Shown here: one piece after another, positions 46,276 through 57,592 of the stretch
Numbering within the stretch: the first letter of the stretch is position 1
How the letters are laid out: every line of letters begins with the position of its first letter
From: Haloglycomyces albus DSM 45210
GTDB lineage: Bacteria > Actinomycetota > Actinomycetes > Mycobacteriales > Micromonosporaceae
Reading direction: 5' to 3'
DNA: 64,000 nucleotides
Assembly: GCF_000527155.1 (NCBI RefSeq)
Contig: NZ_AZUQ01000001.1
Coordinates: forward strand, 545,891-609,890
The notes under the pieces: generated by a model
Told to the model about the DNA's origin: nothing
Seen by the model: the letters and a program-made list of their open reading frames with translations, nothing else
Databases searched by the model: none
Made by a program: the position numbers and the translations under genes

Positions 46276-47589
46276 TCAGTTGTCCTTCCTATCGGAGGAT
46301 TCCTCCAGCTCGGCGGAGTCTTTCTCGCGGAGTTCGGTCATGCCGCGGGGCGTGGGCGGTACCGCGAGATCGACGGGTGGGACGGGATAGCCGCCCACGC
46401 CGGTATCGGGTTCCTCTGGCGGCGTGTACGGCTTACGGCTGGGCCAGAACATGATCAGCAGAGCGACTCCGAGAGACGCCACTCCCACGAAGGCGACGCG
46501 GGTCGCCTGCGTCTGTTCGGCTCCGCCACCGATGTTGATCGCCGCCAAGGCCATCAACCAGACCAGCGAGACCGGAACCAGAACCTTCCAGCCCAGGCGC
46601 ATGAACTGGTCGTAGCGTAGACGCGGCAGGGTACCGCGCAGCCATACGTAGACGAACAGCATGAGGAGTACTTTTCCGAAGAACCACACCAGCGGTAGGT
46701 ATCCCTCCGACGCCGCCGGCCACCACGATTCGGGGAAGGGAGGCCGCCAACCGCCCAGGAAAAGGGTGGTGGCCAGGGCCGACATGGTGACCATATTGAC
46801 GTATTCGGCGAGGAAGAAAGAGGCGTACTTGAGGCTGGAGTACTCGGTGGCGAACCCCGACACCAACTCCGATTCCGCCTCCGGAAGGTCGAACGGCGCG
46901 CGGTTGGTCTCCCCGACCATGCTGATCAAGAAGATCACGAACGACGGTGCCAGGATCAGGAAGTACCAGCCGGGTAGATTGACGTTCGCTCCGAAGATAT
47001 TGAGCTGCAACGGCTCTGATTGACTGTTGACGATCGCCGACATGGACGTCAGCTGGGACTGGAAGAACACCGTCAACACCGCCAGCCCCAAGGCGATCTC
47101 GTACGAAATCACCTGTGCGGCGGCGCGCAGAGAACCCAGTACCGAATACGCCGACCCCGACGACCAACCGGCCAGCACGAGACCGTACACCCCAACGGCC
47201 GACGTGGCCAGAATCAACAGCACCGACACCTCGAAGTCGGTCAGCTGCAAGGGCGTGGCATGGCCCAGCATGTTCACCTCGGGCCCCATCGGTATCACCG
47301 CAAAGGCGGTGAACGCACAGGTGACCGCAATGAGCGGAGCGAGCAGGAAGGTCCATTTGTCGGCGGTACGCGGAGTGATGTCCTCCTTGAACGCCAGCTT
47401 CAAGCCGTCGGCCAGTGACTGGAGAAGCCCGAAGGGCCCGTTGCGGTTCGGCCCCGGCCGCACCTGCATGAAGGCGACCACACGGCGTTCGAACCAGATG
47501 GTGAACAGAACCAACACCACCAGCACCACAAAGGTGCCCAGAGCCTTCAGCGCAGTAAGCCAGAACGGAATCTCGGGGAAGGTGCTCAT
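46276..47589 (-). CDS. nuoH: NADH-quinone oxidoreductase subunit H
   Basis: 437 aa, about eight membrane helices. The quinone-site loops are conserved: [26 protein letters not shown] and [22 protein letters not shown]. The hydrophilic C-terminus rich in Pro is longer than in E. coli. It overlaps the nuoG stop (ATGA). It forms the bottom of the quinone chamber with NuoB and NuoD. Confidence 0.96.
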   Translation of the reverse strand: MSTFPEIPFWLTALKALGTFVVLVVLVLFTIWFERRVVAFMQVRPGPNRNGPFGLLQSLADGLKLAFKEDITPRTADKWTFLLAPLIAVTCAFTAFAVIPMGPEVNMLGHATPLQLTDFEVSVLLILATSAVGVYGLVLAGWSSGSAYSVLGSLRAAAQVISYEIALGLAVLTVFFQSQLTSMSAIVNSQSEPLQLNIFGANVNLPGWYFLILAPSFVIFLISMVGETNRAPFDLPEAESELVSGFATEYSSLKYASFFLAEYVNMVTMSALATTLFLGGWRPPFPESWWPAASEGYLPLVWFFGKVLLMLFVYVWLRGTLPRLRYDQFMRLGWKVLVPVSLVWLMALAAINIGGGAEQTQATRVAFVGVASLGVALLIMFWPSRKPYTPPEEPDTGVGGYPVPPVDLAVPPTPRGMTELREKDSAELEESSDRKDN

Positions 47590-50033
47590 AGGGTCCTCTC
47601 CTTCACGTCGACGCGTTGCGCGGGAGTGGAGTGGTTATAGCTGGATATCGATACCACTTGGCCGTTTCCGGCCCCCAGATGACGGAAGATGCCCCGCCCG
47701 GGCGCGTTCGTCGGGAGCCACACCACGTCGTCGGGCATGGCGGTGACGCGCAGCGGCAGCGTGATCGAACCGATCGTGGTGCCCACGGTGACGCCGCTAC
47801 CCTCCTCGGCTCCAATGGAAGCGGCGGTATGGCGCGACAACCGCACCACCGGATCGGGAGCACACTCGGCCAGGTGCCGATTGTTCTCCTGCAGGCTACC
47901 GCCGTCCAACAGCTGCCGCCACGTGCCCAGAACGGCCTTGCCGGCACCCGGACTCGGCAGCGAGGCCGGCTCCACTTCGGGAGCGGGTTGCCGTGTCATG
48001 GGATCGGGCAACCCGGCGACCTCGGCACGAACCTCATGCACATCGGCCAGACCGAGCTTGTAGCCCATGGTCTCGGCCAGAGCATCGAGAATCTCGTGAT
48101 CCGATTTGTACTCGGTGTCGAAGGTGGCTTCAAAACCGCGCAGGCGCCCTTCCCAGTTGAAGAACGCACCGGCCTTGTCGCTCACCGGGGCGACCGGTAG
48201 CACGACATTGGCCACCCGAGTCACCGCGGAGTGACGGATTTCGAGGCTCACAATGAATCGTGTAGCGTACAGAGCCGCCTCGATGGCCGGAGCGTCCACG
48301 AAGTCGTAGGGATCCACCCCGCCCAACAGCAAACCTCCCAGATCCGCCTCGGCAGCGGTGGCCAGGAGATCGAAGGCATTGCGTCCGTTCTTTTCCGGTA
48401 GAGAATCGACGTCCCAATAACGGGCCAACAGGTCACGGTCGGCGGGATATTCGCTCAGTCCGCCACCGGGCAACATGCCGGGAAGGCAACCGGCCTCCAC
48501 GGCACCGCGGTCGCCGGCCCGTCGCGGGACCCAGGCCAGGGTCGCGCCCGTCTCGCGGGCCAAACGCACGGCAGAGCTCAAGGCGCCTTCCACCGTCGCC
48601 AACCTCTCCCCGAGGAGAATCACGGCCCCTTCTTCAGACAAGGCCTCGCGGACGGGGCCTTCCCGCGTCCATTCGGCCAAGAGTTGCGCTTCTCCGCCCG
48701 GGGCGCAGTCGACCAGTTCGGCGCCCATCTTGCGGGTTCCGTTCGTCGCGTAGGGTGCCACCACCTTGACGTTAAGGCCGTGCTTTTCCGCGGCTTTACG
48801 CAGCCGCAGGAACAGGATGGGACATTCCTCCTCGGCCTCCAGACCGACGGAGACGACCGTACCGGCGCTTTCCAAGGCCTCATAGGTCACCGCCCCATTC
48901 GCCGGGAAGCGCCCGGCCACCGCATTGGCCAAGAATTCCGCCTCCTCCGAGGAGTGCGGCCGCGAACGAAAGTCGATGTCGTTGGTGTTCAACGCGATAC
49001 GGGCGAACTTCGAGTAAGCGTAGGAATCCTCCACGGTGAGACGACCACCGGGAAGTACTCCGACTCCGGCCTCGTCACGGGCCTGCCGCAAACCGTCGGC
49101 CGCCGCCCGCAACGCCTCCGGCCACGAGGTCGGCTGCAGGCGGCCGTTCTCGTCACGCACCAAGGGTTCGGTAATACGGTCGGTGGCCTCGATGTAATCG
49201 CTGGCCCAACGCCCCTTGTCACAGTTCCATTCCTCATTGACCGCCGGGTCCTCACCCGCCAGGCGACGCAGAGTCTTACCCCGACGATGGTCGGTTCGTT
49301 GCGCGCAACCCGCGGAGCAGTGCTCACAGATGGAATCCGACGACACCAGGTCGAACGGGCGCGCTTGAAAGCGGTACTGCGTACTGGTCAACGCTCCGAC
49401 CGGACAGATCTGAACGGTGTTTCCGCTGAAATAGGAATCGAACGGTTCGTCCTCATAGATCCCCACCTGCTCCAGCGCGCTTCGCTCCATGAGCTCGATG
49501 AACGGGTCACCGGCGATCTCATCGGAAAAACGCGTACAGCGAGCGCACAACACACAGCGTTCCCTATCCAACAGCACCTGCGGGGAAATCGGCAGGGCCT
49601 TCTTGTAGGTGCGCTTGTCGCTCGCCTCCATCCGGGTTTCGGTTCGCCCGGCGGACATGGCCTGGTTCTGCAGCGGGCATTCGCCGCCCTTGTCGCAGAC
49701 CGGGCAGTCCAAGGGGTGGTTGATGAGAAGGAATTCCATGATTCCCTCTTGAGCATCGCGCGCCGTCTCACTGGTGTGCTGGGTTTTCACCACCATGCCG
49801 GGCATGGCGGTGGTCGTGCAGGAGGCGGCGGGCTTGGGCATGCCGCGCCCGTTCCCCATGTCGGGGACGTCCACGAGACACTGCCGACAGGCACCGGCCG
49901 GCTTCAGCAGAGGATGGTCGCAGAAACGCGGGATCTCGATGCCAAGTTGTTCGGCGGCACGGATCAACAGGGTCCCTTGAGGGACGGTGATCTCGTGACC
50001 GTCAATGGTGAAGGTGACTGTCTCTTCCACCAT
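47586..50033 (-). CDS. nuoG: NADH-quinone oxidoreductase subunit G
   Basis: 815 aa from ATG 50033, chosen for GGAG about 9 nt upstream; the 5-codon longer frame would need a TTG. N-terminal [2Fe-2S] ligands are C38, C49 and C52; the His/Cys set H106, C110, C113 and C119 follows. Next come CVLCARC with ICPVGAL and the extra CEHCSAGC...CDKGRW set (N7-type). The rest is a molybdopterin-oxidoreductase-like domain that is structural in complex I. It feeds electrons from NuoF toward NuoI. Confidence 0.95.
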   Translation of the reverse strand: MVEETVTFTIDGHEITVPQGTLLIRAAEQLGIEIPRFCDHPLLKPAGACRQCLVDVPDMGNGRGMPKPAASCTTTAMPGMVVKTQHTSETARDAQEGIMEFLLINHPLDCPVCDKGGECPLQNQAMSAGRTETRMEASDKRTYKKALPISPQVLLDRERCVLCARCTRFSDEIAGDPFIELMERSALEQVGIYEDEPFDSYFSGNTVQICPVGALTSTQYRFQARPFDLVSSDSICEHCSAGCAQRTDHRRGKTLRRLAGEDPAVNEEWNCDKGRWASDYIEATDRITEPLVRDENGRLQPTSWPEALRAAADGLRQARDEAGVGVLPGGRLTVEDSYAYSKFARIALNTNDIDFRSRPHSSEEAEFLANAVAGRFPANGAVTYEALESAGTVVSVGLEAEEECPILFLRLRKAAEKHGLNVKVVAPYATNGTRKMGAELVDCAPGGEAQLLAEWTREGPVREALSEEGAVILLGERLATVEGALSSAVRLARETGATLAWVPRRAGDRGAVEAGCLPGMLPGGGLSEYPADRDLLARYWDVDSLPEKNGRNAFDLLATAAEADLGGLLLGGVDPYDFVDAPAIEAALYATRFIVSLEIRHSAVTRVANVVLPVAPVSDKAGAFFNWEGRLRGFEATFDTEYKSDHEILDALAETMGYKLGLADVHEVRAEVAGLPDPMTRQPAPEVEPASLPSPGAGKAVLGTWRQLLDGGSLQENNRHLAECAPDPVVRLSRHTAASIGAEEGSGVTVGTTIGSITLPLRVTAMPDDVVWLPTNAPGRGIFRHLGAGNGQVVSISSYNHSTPAQRVDVKERTL

Positions 50034-50034
50034 G

Positions 50035-51369
50035 TCAGTGGGCTCCAATCATGTCAGCGTGGAACAACGGCTGTTTATTACCTTCGATGTAATCCACGTA
50101 GTCTTGGCGGAAGTATTTGAGAGAGGACGTCACGCACGAGGTGGCTCCGTCTCCGAGTCCGCAGAAGGACCGTCCCAGCAGGTTCTTACACGCGTCGGTG
50201 AGCAGTTTCAAATCGTCCATCGAGCCTTGTCCCGACAGGATGCGCTCATAGACGTGGATCATCCAGAAATTGCCCTCGCGACACGGGGTGCACTTTCCGC
50301 AGGACTCGTGGTGATAGAACTTGATCCACCTCCAGGAGGCCACCACGGGACAATCCTGATCGGAGTAGATCATGATCGCCGTCGTACCCAGAATCGAACC
50401 CGCCTGCGCCACATTGTCGAAGTCCAGAGGCGTATCGAGATGTTCGGCGGTCAGCAGGGGCGTGGACGAGCCTCCGGGAGTGAAGAACTTGACCTCGTGG
50501 CCTTCCTCCATGCCTCCCGCCAGTTCGATCAACTCGCGGAGCGTGGTTCCCAGTGCGCATTCGTACTGCCCCGGTCGGCGAACCCTGCCCGACAGGGAGT
50601 AGATCATGGTCCCGGCGGCGTTCTCACTGCCGAGGCTCTTCCACCATTCGGCCCCGCCCAGCACGATGTGCGGGACGCACGCGATCGAACCGACGTTGTT
50701 GATGCACGACGGTTTCTGGTAGAGCCCGTGGGTGGCGGGGAAGGGCGGACGCAGACGCGGCTGACCGCGATATCCCTCCAGGGAGTCCAAGAGCGCGGTC
50801 TCTTCACCACAGATGTAGGCACCGGCTCCCGAATGCACATGGATCTGTAGATCGAATCCGCTGCCCAGGATGTCGTCTCCCAAGTATCCCGCCGCGCGCG
50901 CTTCCGCGGCCGCACGACGCAGGCGACGTGCGGCGTGAACGGCTTCCCCACGAATGTAGATATAGGCGCGGGAGGCGCGAATGGCGTAGGAGGCGATGAT
51001 GACGCCTTCGATGACCGAATGCGGGTCGTTCATCATCAGCGGCAGGTCTTTGCAGGTTCCCGGTTCGCCTTCATCGGCATTGACGACCATGTAGTGCTCT
51101 TGGTCGTCGTTGGGAACGAACTGCCATTTCATTCCGACTGGAAAGCCCGCTCCCCCACGTCCGCGGTGGCCGGACTCCTTCATGAACTCCACCAACTGAT
51201 CGGGGGTGTACCGCAGAGCTTTACGGAGGGCCTTGTAGCCGTCCAACTCCTCGTACACGTCGATCTTCCATGCCGATGGGGACAGCCACCGTTTGGTCAG
51301 GACGGGTTTCAGTTTCGCTAGGACGTTATCGCTAGGCTGACGTGGACTGGGCACTACGGTTCTACTCAC
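50035..51369 (-). CDS. nuoF: NADH-quinone oxidoreductase subunit F
   Basis: 444 aa. The NADH/FMN site motif GRGGAGFP lies at residues 70-77, with [14 protein letters not shown] and [19 protein letters not shown] after it. The N3 [4Fe-4S] ligands are in [12 protein letters not shown] (about 353-364), with a fourth Cys in FCGLGDGA. It accepts hydride from NADH. The start lies in the nuoE tail; the 3' end is 1 bp before nuoG. Confidence 0.96.
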   Translation of the reverse strand: MSRTVVPSPRQPSDNVLAKLKPVLTKRWLSPSAWKIDVYEELDGYKALRKALRYTPDQLVEFMKESGHRGRGGAGFPVGMKWQFVPNDDQEHYMVVNADEGEPGTCKDLPLMMNDPHSVIEGVIIASYAIRASRAYIYIRGEAVHAARRLRRAAAEARAAGYLGDDILGSGFDLQIHVHSGAGAYICGEETALLDSLEGYRGQPRLRPPFPATHGLYQKPSCINNVGSIACVPHIVLGGAEWWKSLGSENAAGTMIYSLSGRVRRPGQYECALGTTLRELIELAGGMEEGHEVKFFTPGGSSTPLLTAEHLDTPLDFDNVAQAGSILGTTAIMIYSDQDCPVVASWRWIKFYHHESCGKCTPCREGNFWMIHVYERILSGQGSMDDLKLLTDACKNLLGRSFCGLGDGATSCVTSSLKYFRQDYVDYIEGNKQPLFHADMIGAH

Positions 51370-52093
51370 TTACGGCCTCTTCGGTTTCGGAAAGGAGAGG
51401 AGAGTCGGGGTCGCCATACGACACCGACTGACCGGCCTCGGCGGCAAGGCGAGCCCCGGCCAACGTGGCATCTCCCTGCGCATTCGCCTCGATCGCCGGG
51501 GTGCGATCATCATCGAACCCCGCCAGAATCAATTGAGTCTCCTTAAGCGTGCAGAGGGGCGCACCCCGACTGGGGAAGGGACGGTTGCCTTCTCGCAATT
51601 CCCGCACCAGGTCGACGGCGGACTCTTCGTCCATGTCATCGAAGAATTCGTAGTTGACCGTCACCACCGGCGCGTAATCGCATGCGGCCAGGCATTCGGC
51701 GTGTTCGAGGGTGAACTTGCCGTCGGCGGTGGATTCGTCGTGCCCTACTCCCAGCTCGGTAGACAGACGGTCGTAGATCGACTGCCCGCCTTTGGAACGG
51801 CAGAGGGTATTGGTACAGACGCTGACCAGCCAGTCGCCAGTCGGTTGACGCTTGTACATGGTGTAAAACGTCGATACCGCCATGACCTGAGCCTTGGTAA
51901 TGCCGAGTTGTTCGGCGCAGAATGAGATTCCGTCGTCGGATACGTACCCTTCGACCGACTGCACCAAATGCAACAGCGGCAGGAGCGCCGAGCGCTCGCG
52001 GCCCGGTGGATAGCGGTCGATGATCTCCGCCGCCTGCTCCCGCAGTTTTTCGGAACGAACTATGTCCGACACGGCCTTGTCCGACTGTGGCAT
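51362..52093 (-). CDS. nuoE: NADH-quinone oxidoreductase subunit E
   Basis: 243 aa. Thioredoxin-like [2Fe-2S] ligands are C93, C98, C134 and C138 (VCTNTLCRSKGG and ECLAACDYAP). A C-terminal extension of about 70 residues after the core makes it longer than the E. coli protein, as in other actinobacteria. It shares a single base with nuoD (stop-start overlap). Confidence 0.95.
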   Translation of the reverse strand: MPQSDKAVSDIVRSEKLREQAAEIIDRYPPGRERSALLPLLHLVQSVEGYVSDDGISFCAEQLGITKAQVMAVSTFYTMYKRQPTGDWLVSVCTNTLCRSKGGQSIYDRLSTELGVGHDESTADGKFTLEHAECLAACDYAPVVTVNYEFFDDMDEESAVDLVRELREGNRPFPSRGAPLCTLKETQLILAGFDDDRTPAIEANAQGDATLAGARLAAEAGQSVSYGDPDSPLLSETEEAVSE

Positions 52094-53412
52094 TACCGGT
52101 CACACCCTCCCATGACTGGATCGAGCGAGGCGCCCCCGGCGATCACGTCGGCCAAGAGTCCTCCCTCCGCAAGCGCAGGTATCGCCTGCAGGTTGATAAA
52201 CGACGGGTCCCGCATGTGGATGCGGAACGGTCTGGTTCCTCCATCGGAGACAGCGTGTACGCCGAATTCACCGCGCGGGGCCTCCACGTTGCAGTACACC
52301 TGTCCGGGAGGTACCCGGAATCCTTCGGTCACCAATTTAAAGTGGTGAATGAGAGCTTCCATCGACTGGCTCATGATATGGCGAATGTGGTTGAGGCTGT
52401 TGCCCATTCCGTCCGCACCGACGGCCAACTGAGCCGGCCAGGCGATCTTCTTGTCCTCCACCATCACCGGTCCGGGCTCGAGCTTGTCAAGCGCCTGGCG
52501 CACGATCGACAGTGACTCGCGGATTTCATCGATGCGCACCAGGTAGCGCGCCCAGGCGTCGGCTCCGGTGTGGACGGGCACCTCGAAGTCGTAATCCTCG
52601 TAGCCGCAGTACGGCTGCGTCTTACGCAGGTCCCACGGCAATCCGGCGGCACGCAGGACCGGACCGGTCACTCCCATGGCGAGGCAGCCGGAAACGTCGA
52701 GGTACCCCACGCCCTGCGTGCGTTCCTGCCAGATGGAGTTGCCCGTGAGGAGGTCGTCGTAATCGTCGAGCGCCTTGGGCATGTACTCCAGGAAGTCCTT
52801 GATCAGACTGATGGCTTCGTCGTTGATGTCCTGGGCCAGACCGCCGGGGCGAATGTAGGCCATGTTCATCCGCAGTCCGCTCGCGGCTTCGAAGATGTCG
52901 AGAACCTTCTCGCGATCACGGAATCCGTAGATCATCATCGACAGCGCCCCGAGCTCCATACCCATGGTGGCCAAAGCGACCAGGTGGCTGGCGATGCGGT
53001 TGAGCTCCATCATGAGAACTCGAATGGTCTGCGCCCGTTGCGGGACGGTGATGTCAAGCAGCTTCTCCACGGCCATGCAGTAGCCGGTCTCGTTGAAGAT
53101 CGGGGCGAGATAGTCGGCCCGGGTCACGAAAGTGGTTCCCTGCGTCCAGTTACGGTACTCCAGGTTCTTTTCGATACCGGTGTGGAGATAGCCGATCACG
53201 GGTCGGATCGAGCGAACGATCTCGCCTTCCAGCTCGACGACGAGTCGCAATACTCCGTGTGTCGAGGGGTGCTGCGGCCCCATGTTGACAATCAGGCGGT
53301 CCTCACCGACCGGGTCCACCTCGGTGACCAGGTCGTCCCAATCTCCACCGGTGACGGTGAAAACCTTCCCTTCGGTGGTGTGACGCTCGGAGGCGTACGA
53401 TTCGGCAGTCAC
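52093..53412 (-). CDS. nuoD: NADH-quinone oxidoreductase subunit D
   Basis: 439 aa from a GTG overlapping the nuoC stop. Conserved 49-kDa-type motifs are [37 protein letters not shown] and the C-terminal [24 protein letters not shown]. It lines the quinone-binding pocket, with the catalytic His in QHPSTHG. NuoC and NuoD are separate genes, not a fusion as in E. coli. Confidence 0.96.
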   Translation of the reverse strand: MTAESYASERHTTEGKVFTVTGGDWDDLVTEVDPVGEDRLIVNMGPQHPSTHGVLRLVVELEGEIVRSIRPVIGYLHTGIEKNLEYRNWTQGTTFVTRADYLAPIFNETGYCMAVEKLLDITVPQRAQTIRVLMMELNRIASHLVALATMGMELGALSMMIYGFRDREKVLDIFEAASGLRMNMAYIRPGGLAQDINDEAISLIKDFLEYMPKALDDYDDLLTGNSIWQERTQGVGYLDVSGCLAMGVTGPVLRAAGLPWDLRKTQPYCGYEDYDFEVPVHTGADAWARYLVRIDEIRESLSIVRQALDKLEPGPVMVEDKKIAWPAQLAVGADGMGNSLNHIRHIMSQSMEALIHHFKLVTEGFRVPPGQVYCNVEAPRGEFGVHAVSDGGTRPFRIHMRDPSFINLQAIPALAEGGLLADVIAGGASLDPVMGGCDR

Positions 53413-54047
53413 TTATAAGACCTCCGTTGATCAGGTGGGGCAATGTGCGCGTCTTTGTATTCCACATCGATGCCGCCGAGGGGATAGTCCTTCCTTTGCG
53501 GATATCCCTCCCAGTCGTCGGGCATGAGAATTCTGGTGAGAGCGGGGTGTCCGTCGAAGATGACGCCGAACATGTCGTAGGTTTCGCGTTCCTGCCAGTC
53601 CGCGGTGGGATACACGCCGGTGACCGACGCGACCACCGGATTGTCGGCCCCCACCGAGGTCTCCACTCGAATCCGGCGCCGATAGGTCATCGACGTCAGG
53701 TGGTAGGCGACGTGCAGGTGGTGTTGTTGGTCGGGATAGTCCACTCCCGACAGGGAGTTGCAGAACTCGAACTTGAGATTCTCATCGTCCCGCAGCACCT
53801 TACAGAATTCGGCGGTACGGTCGGGAGCGATGTGCACGGTGAGTTCGCCGTGCTCCACCACCACCGCGCGAAGGGACTCCCCACCGAGTCGTTCGCGTAG
53901 TACGTCGACGACCTCGTCGAAGTATTCCCCGTACGGCGCCGGGCTCGATATGATCTCGTCGGGGTGGGCCGGTTGCCGCACCAGGCCCGAAAAGCCCGAG
54001 GTGTCACCCGAGCCGGATACCCCGAAAAGTCCCTTTTGCTCACTCAT
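53409..54047 (-). CDS. nuoC: NADH-quinone oxidoreductase subunit C
   Basis: 212 aa. The 30-kDa-subunit signature [43 protein letters not shown] spans about residues 150-192. The N-terminal part is variable. It overlaps nuoB by ATGA. It is a peripheral-arm subunit that binds NuoD. Confidence 0.95.
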   Translation of the reverse strand: MSEQKGLFGVSGSGDTSGFSGLVRQPAHPDEIISSPAPYGEYFDEVVDVLRERLGGESLRAVVVEHGELTVHIAPDRTAEFCKVLRDDENLKFEFCNSLSGVDYPDQQHHLHVAYHLTSMTYRRRIRVETSVGADNPVVASVTGVYPTADWQERETYDMFGVIFDGHPALTRILMPDDWEGYPQRKDYPLGGIDVEYKDAHIAPPDQRRSYK

Positions 54048-54679
54048 TTCCGGACCACCGCCTTCTTGATGCGCAGTTGCTCCTGCTCACCCTTTTCCGC
54101 CGCTTCCGTCCATTCCTTCTTGCGCTGCTTGTTAAAGCGATAGGACGAGGGCATTTCCCCAGGACGCACGGTCGGCTGCTCTTCTTCCTTCTGCTCCAGA
54201 CGGCGCTTTTCTCCCAGCGGCTCGTGCTGGATCTTGTCGTGCAGCTTCAAAATGGCGTCGAGCAGCATCTCCGGCCGAGGTGGGCAACCAGGTAGATACA
54301 TATCCACCGGGACAACATGATCGACGCCCTGAACGATCGCGTAATTGTTGAACATGCCGCCCGAAGAGGCACAGACGCCCATGGACAGCACCCATTTGGG
54401 GTCGGCCATTTGGTCATAGATCTGTCGGACCACGGGAGCCATCTTCTGACTTACCCGGCCCGCCACGATCATGAGATCGGCCTGACGCGGCGAAGCGCGG
54501 AACACCTCCATGCCGAAACGACCGGTGTCGTAACGGGCCGCGCCGGTCGCCATCATCTCGATGGCACAACAGGCCAGCCCGAACGTGGCCGGCCACAGCG
54601 AAGCGCGACGTGTCCAGTTGACGATGCCTTCAACGCTGGTCAAAATAATTCCGGAGGGCAGTTTTTCTTCAACACCCAT
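54044..54679 (-). CDS. nuoB: NADH-quinone oxidoreductase subunit B
   Basis: 211 aa. Cluster N2 ligands are C37, C38 ([10 protein letters not shown]), C103 ([10 protein letters not shown]) and C132 (PGCPPRPE), the last cluster before the quinone. A polar C-terminal extension of about 50 residues contains [16 protein letters not shown]. It starts 3 bp after nuoA. Confidence 0.96.
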   Translation of the reverse strand: MGVEEKLPSGIILTSVEGIVNWTRRASLWPATFGLACCAIEMMATGAARYDTGRFGMEVFRASPRQADLMIVAGRVSQKMAPVVRQIYDQMADPKWVLSMGVCASSGGMFNNYAIVQGVDHVVPVDMYLPGCPPRPEMLLDAILKLHDKIQHEPLGEKRRLEQKEEEQPTVRPGEMPSSYRFNKQRKKEWTEAAEKGEQEQLRIKKAVVRK

Positions 54680-54682
54680 TGC

Positions 54683-55048
54683 TTAATCCCATTCCAATCC
54701 GCCACGACGCCATTCGTAGGCGTAGGCGATGAAGAGCGCGGAAATGAACATTGCGACGGCCCAGAAGCCGAAGAGCCCCAAAACATCGTGATACACAGCC
54801 CACGGAATGAGGAACATGATCTCTATGTCGAAGACGATAAAGAGCATTGCGGTCAGATAGAACTTAATCGGAAACCGTTTCGGTGCGGACCCTTCCGGTG
54901 GCGGCTCGATACCGCACTCATAGGGATCGATTTTGGCCCTGTTCACGCGGCGCGGGCCGATGATGCGCGAACCTATCAGGCTCACCACACCGAATCCCAG
55001 GCCAATGGCGAACATAAGCACCAGCGGCACATACACTTCCGTCCCCAT
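54683..55048 (-). CDS. nuoA: NADH-quinone oxidoreductase subunit A
   Basis: 121 aa, three membrane helices. The conserved YECGIEPPPEGSAPKRFPIKFYLTAMLFIVFDIE segment includes the loop Cys next to the quinone entry. Its ATG directly abuts the stop of the upstream reductase gene (no spacer), so the reductase is cotranscribed with nuo. Confidence 0.96.
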   Translation of the reverse strand: MGTEVYVPLVLMFAIGLGFGVVSLIGSRIIGPRRVNRAKIDPYECGIEPPPEGSAPKRFPIKFYLTAMLFIVFDIEIMFLIPWAVYHDVLGLFGFWAVAMFISALFIAYAYEWRRGGLEWD

Positions 55049-56335
55049 TCAGGCTCTCCTCGACAGGCGCGGGGTCAGTACTTCCAGGGTGTTGACTATG
55101 TAGTCAGAGGTGTTCTTCGCCGGCCAATCGGCCAGATTCGCCAGCAATTTCAACACCAGACGCATCAGACGCGGGTGGCGCAAGCCTCGCTCGGTACACA
55201 GCCTCATGATTTCGGGGCGGCCGATCAGATCCACGAATATTCCGCCCATCCGGTAATACGACCCGAGTCGGGTACTCATGACGTCCGGATAGGTCCGCAG
55301 GATCGCTTCTCTCGCGGGGACGGAACGTGCGCGTAGCGCTTGCGCGCTAATGCGAGCCGCCACCTCCCCGGCTTCCATGGCGTAGGCGATGCCTTCTCCG
55401 TTGAACGGATTGACCATCCCTCCAGAGTCCCCAACGAGCATCACCCCTCGGGAGTAATGGGGTTGTCGGCTGAATCCCATCGGCAGCGCCGCGCCGCCGA
55501 TACCGCCTTCGGCGTTGGACTCGTCGTTCAAGCCCCAGTGAGGATCGGTCGTCTCCAGCCAATCGTTCAGCAGGCGACGGTAATTGGTCTTTCCGTACGC
55601 GGTGGAGGAGTTCAATACCCCCAGACCCACGTTCACCCGTCCGTCTCCCAATCCGAAGATCCAGCCGTAGCCGGGTTGCAGTACATCGGGGTTCTGAGCC
55701 GAACGCAACTCCAACCACGACTCCAGGTAATCGTCGTGGGTGCGCTCGGGAGCGTGGTAGTAACGACGTACCGCGACTCCCATGGGACGTTTCTCGTCAC
55801 GCTTCAAGCCGAGCGACAGCGCAAACCGTCCGGCGACGCCGTCGGCGGCGATCACGACGGGCGCCCGGTACGACACCGGCTTACCGTCCCGTTTGGCGTT
55901 CACGCCGATAACCCGGCCGGCCAAGTCGAACTGCGGGCCGGTGACGTTGACACCGCATTCCATCCGGGCTCCATGGTGCTGTGCCTGCCGGGCGAGCATT
56001 TCATCGAAGTCCAGCCGAGTACGCGTCAGGCCGTAGTTGGGAAAGTGACGCAGATCGGGCCAGTCGAGCTCCAATTTGTAGTCGGTAGTCATAACGCGCA
56101 GCCCGCGATTGCGAATCCAACCGGCTTCGGGGGTGGTATCGATCCCCATGCGCAGCAAAGCCGCCACCGAACGGGGGGTGAGGCCGTCTCCGCAGACCTT
56201 TTCGCGCGGAAATCGGGTTTTCTCCAGTAGCAACACGTCAAGTCCGCGTCGGGCGAGGTGGTAGGCACTAGCCGCACCACCAGGACCGGCACCGACGACA
56301 ATGACATCCGCGTCTGAGGCACCGTGAGTGGTCAC
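55049..56335 (-). CDS. Geranylgeranyl-reductase-family flavoprotein (MenJ-like)
   Basis: 428 aa from GTG 56335 (GAGAGGA 6 nt upstream). FAD-binding VIVVGAGPGGAASAYHLARRG lies near the start, followed by EKTRFPREKVCGDGL (conserved substrate/flavin loop). The second FAD motif is GVMLVGDSGGMVNPFNGEGIAYAMEAG. Members reduce polyprenyl double bonds. Being the first gene of the nuo transcript, next to a polyprenyl synthase, favours reduction of one menaquinone isoprene unit (MenJ role). Archaeol-type or chlorophyll-type functions are unlikely here. Confidence 0.85.
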   Translation of the reverse strand: MTTHGASDADVIVVGAGPGGAASAYHLARRGLDVLLLEKTRFPREKVCGDGLTPRSVAALLRMGIDTTPEAGWIRNRGLRVMTTDYKLELDWPDLRHFPNYGLTRTRLDFDEMLARQAQHHGARMECGVNVTGPQFDLAGRVIGVNAKRDGKPVSYRAPVVIAADGVAGRFALSLGLKRDEKRPMGVAVRRYYHAPERTHDDYLESWLELRSAQNPDVLQPGYGWIFGLGDGRVNVGLGVLNSSTAYGKTNYRRLLNDWLETTDPHWGLNDESNAEGGIGGAALPMGFSRQPHYSRGVMLVGDSGGMVNPFNGEGIAYAMEAGEVAARISAQALRARSVPAREAILRTYPDVMSTRLGSYYRMGGIFVDLIGRPEIMRLCTERGLRHPRLMRLVLKLLANLADWPAKNTSDYIVNTLEVLTPRLSRRA

Positions 56336-56387
56336 CAATGATCCTCTCAACTGTTAAGACGGTGAGACGTTGTTAACTCATCACCTG

Positions 56388-56407
56388 CTTGTGAAGATAT
56401 TCACAAG
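56388..56407. promoter_or_regulatory. Rex-like operator upstream of the reductase-nuo operon
   Basis: CTTGTGAA-GATA-TTCACAAG is a perfect inverted repeat, 53 bp upstream of the MenJ-like start. TTGTGAA-N4-TTCACAA is the known binding pattern of the NADH-sensing repressor Rex. In Streptomyces Rex controls nuo and cyd, which supports the assignment. No rex gene is visible in the window. Confidence 0.75.
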
Positions 56408-56446
56408 ACCTACCCGCAGGGTAAACCTTCTCTCATAACAGCCTTC

Positions 56447-56464
56447 ACTTAGGTCCACCTAAGT
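56447..56464. promoter_or_regulatory. ACTTAGGT-CC-ACCTAAGT dyad with adjacent -10
   Basis: Perfect 8-bp arms around a 2-bp centre. On the - strand, TATAAA (complement of 56466-56471) directly precedes it, so the dyad would overlap the transcription start of the reductase-nuo operon. The TTAGGT arms recall DtxR-type half-sites, but the spacing differs, so the regulator is unknown. The rest of 56336-56678 holds no gene. Confidence 0.45.
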
Positions 56465-56678
56465 ATTTATAGATGCTGGTTAAGCGCCTCTTACTGGGAA
56501 GTAACCATAGATTCGCCCGTATTGGTCACCGCTCTACGTCCCCAATACGATGACGTAACGCCGATGTGCCAACAGAACACCAACGTGAGACAGCCTATAA
56601 ATCTCTCGGGTCGGCAACGGCACTGCCCACTCGGCATCTAGAGAAAAGCGAGCTCAGCGATTCGTTAGAATATGCGTC

Positions 56679-57536
56679 ATGGCCCCGGAAGATGCAAGAA
56701 CCAAACGATCCCGCGCCCCTTGGCCCGATCGCCTCCGTCAGTGGGAGCACAACACCACCGCGATCCTCATGGTCCTTGCCGTGTTGTTTCTACTGGCCTA
56801 CGCCACCCGCGTCCTGGCGCCCGGCCTGCCCGACACCGTCCGCCAGTCCCTCATCGCCGTCGACATCCTTATCTGGACGTTCTTCGCACTGGAATACCTC
56901 TGGAGGCTCCGTCTGGCCGGACGGGGACGACGTATCGAGTACATGGTCGCCACCCCGCTTGAGGCGGTCACCGTATTGTTGCCGCCGGCGCGACCGTTGC
57001 GACTCCTGCGCGCCACCATTCTGATCCTCGAACTCATCGCGCGACATACGCAACTGCTGGTGCGCACCCGGATGTCGTTTCTGGTCATCGGATCCATCGG
57101 CATGATGCTTTTTCTCTCGTCCCTGGCCGTTCTGGACGCCGAGCGTGACGCCAACAGCAATATCAACACTTGGACGGATGCCATGTGGTGGTCGTTCGTC
57201 ACCGTCACCACCGTGGGATACGGAGACTACACTCCGGTGACTCTCATGGGACGGATCATCGCCGTGGTCCTCATGGTGGTGGGAATCGGCCTCTTCGGTT
57301 TCGTCGCCGCCACTCTGGCGTCCTGGATCACCGACAAAATGAAGACTCTTGAGGCGCGGAATCACTCGGAGGACGAAGCGGGTCCGGGCGAACTGGAAGA
57401 CGAAGTTCACGCCCTCCGTAAAGAAATCGCGGAGCTACGAAAGGTCCTTTCCCAACAACAGCACAATTCTGCGGTACCCGACCAGAATCCGGGAACAAAC
57501 CCAACGACGACAGAAATCAGACGAACACAAGAATGA
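56679..57536 (+). CDS. Voltage-gated-type potassium channel
   Basis: 285 aa. Membrane segments lie at about 28-48, 60-80, 95-100 (weak), 135-153 and 198-220. An S4-like segment RPLRLLRATILI has Arg at every third residue (R105, R108, R111). The pore helix leads to the selectivity filter TVGYGD at 178-183. A cytoplasmic coiled coil (about 240-272, ELEDEVHALRKEIAELRKVL) probably tetramerises the channel. No RCK/TrkA domain is present. It is divergent from the nuo operon and ends at its own terminator. Confidence 0.93.
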   Translation: MAPEDARTKRSRAPWPDRLRQWEHNTTAILMVLAVLFLLAYATRVLAPGLPDTVRQSLIAVDILIWTFFALEYLWRLRLAGRGRRIEYMVATPLEAVTVLLPPARPLRLLRATILILELIARHTQLLVRTRMSFLVIGSIGMMLFLSSLAVLDAERDANSNINTWTDAMWWSFVTVTTVGYGDYTPVTLMGRIIAVVLMVVGIGLFGFVAATLASWITDKMKTLEARNHSEDEAGPGELEDEVHALRKEIAELRKVLSQQQHNSAVPDQNPGTNPTTTEIRRTQE

Positions 57537-57566
57537 GAGCTGACGGGAAAACCCCGTCAGCTCTCA
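57534..57566. terminator. Terminator after K+ channel gene
   Basis: A 14-bp stem, TGAGAGCTGACGGG (57534-57547) with CCCGTCAGCTCTCA (57553-57566), a 5-nt loop AAAAC, then TTTATT on the + strand. It starts inside the channel stop codon and also lies just past the convergent permease stop. Confidence 0.88.
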
Positions 57567-57592
57567 TTTATTGACAATTCCAATCCCTGCTT

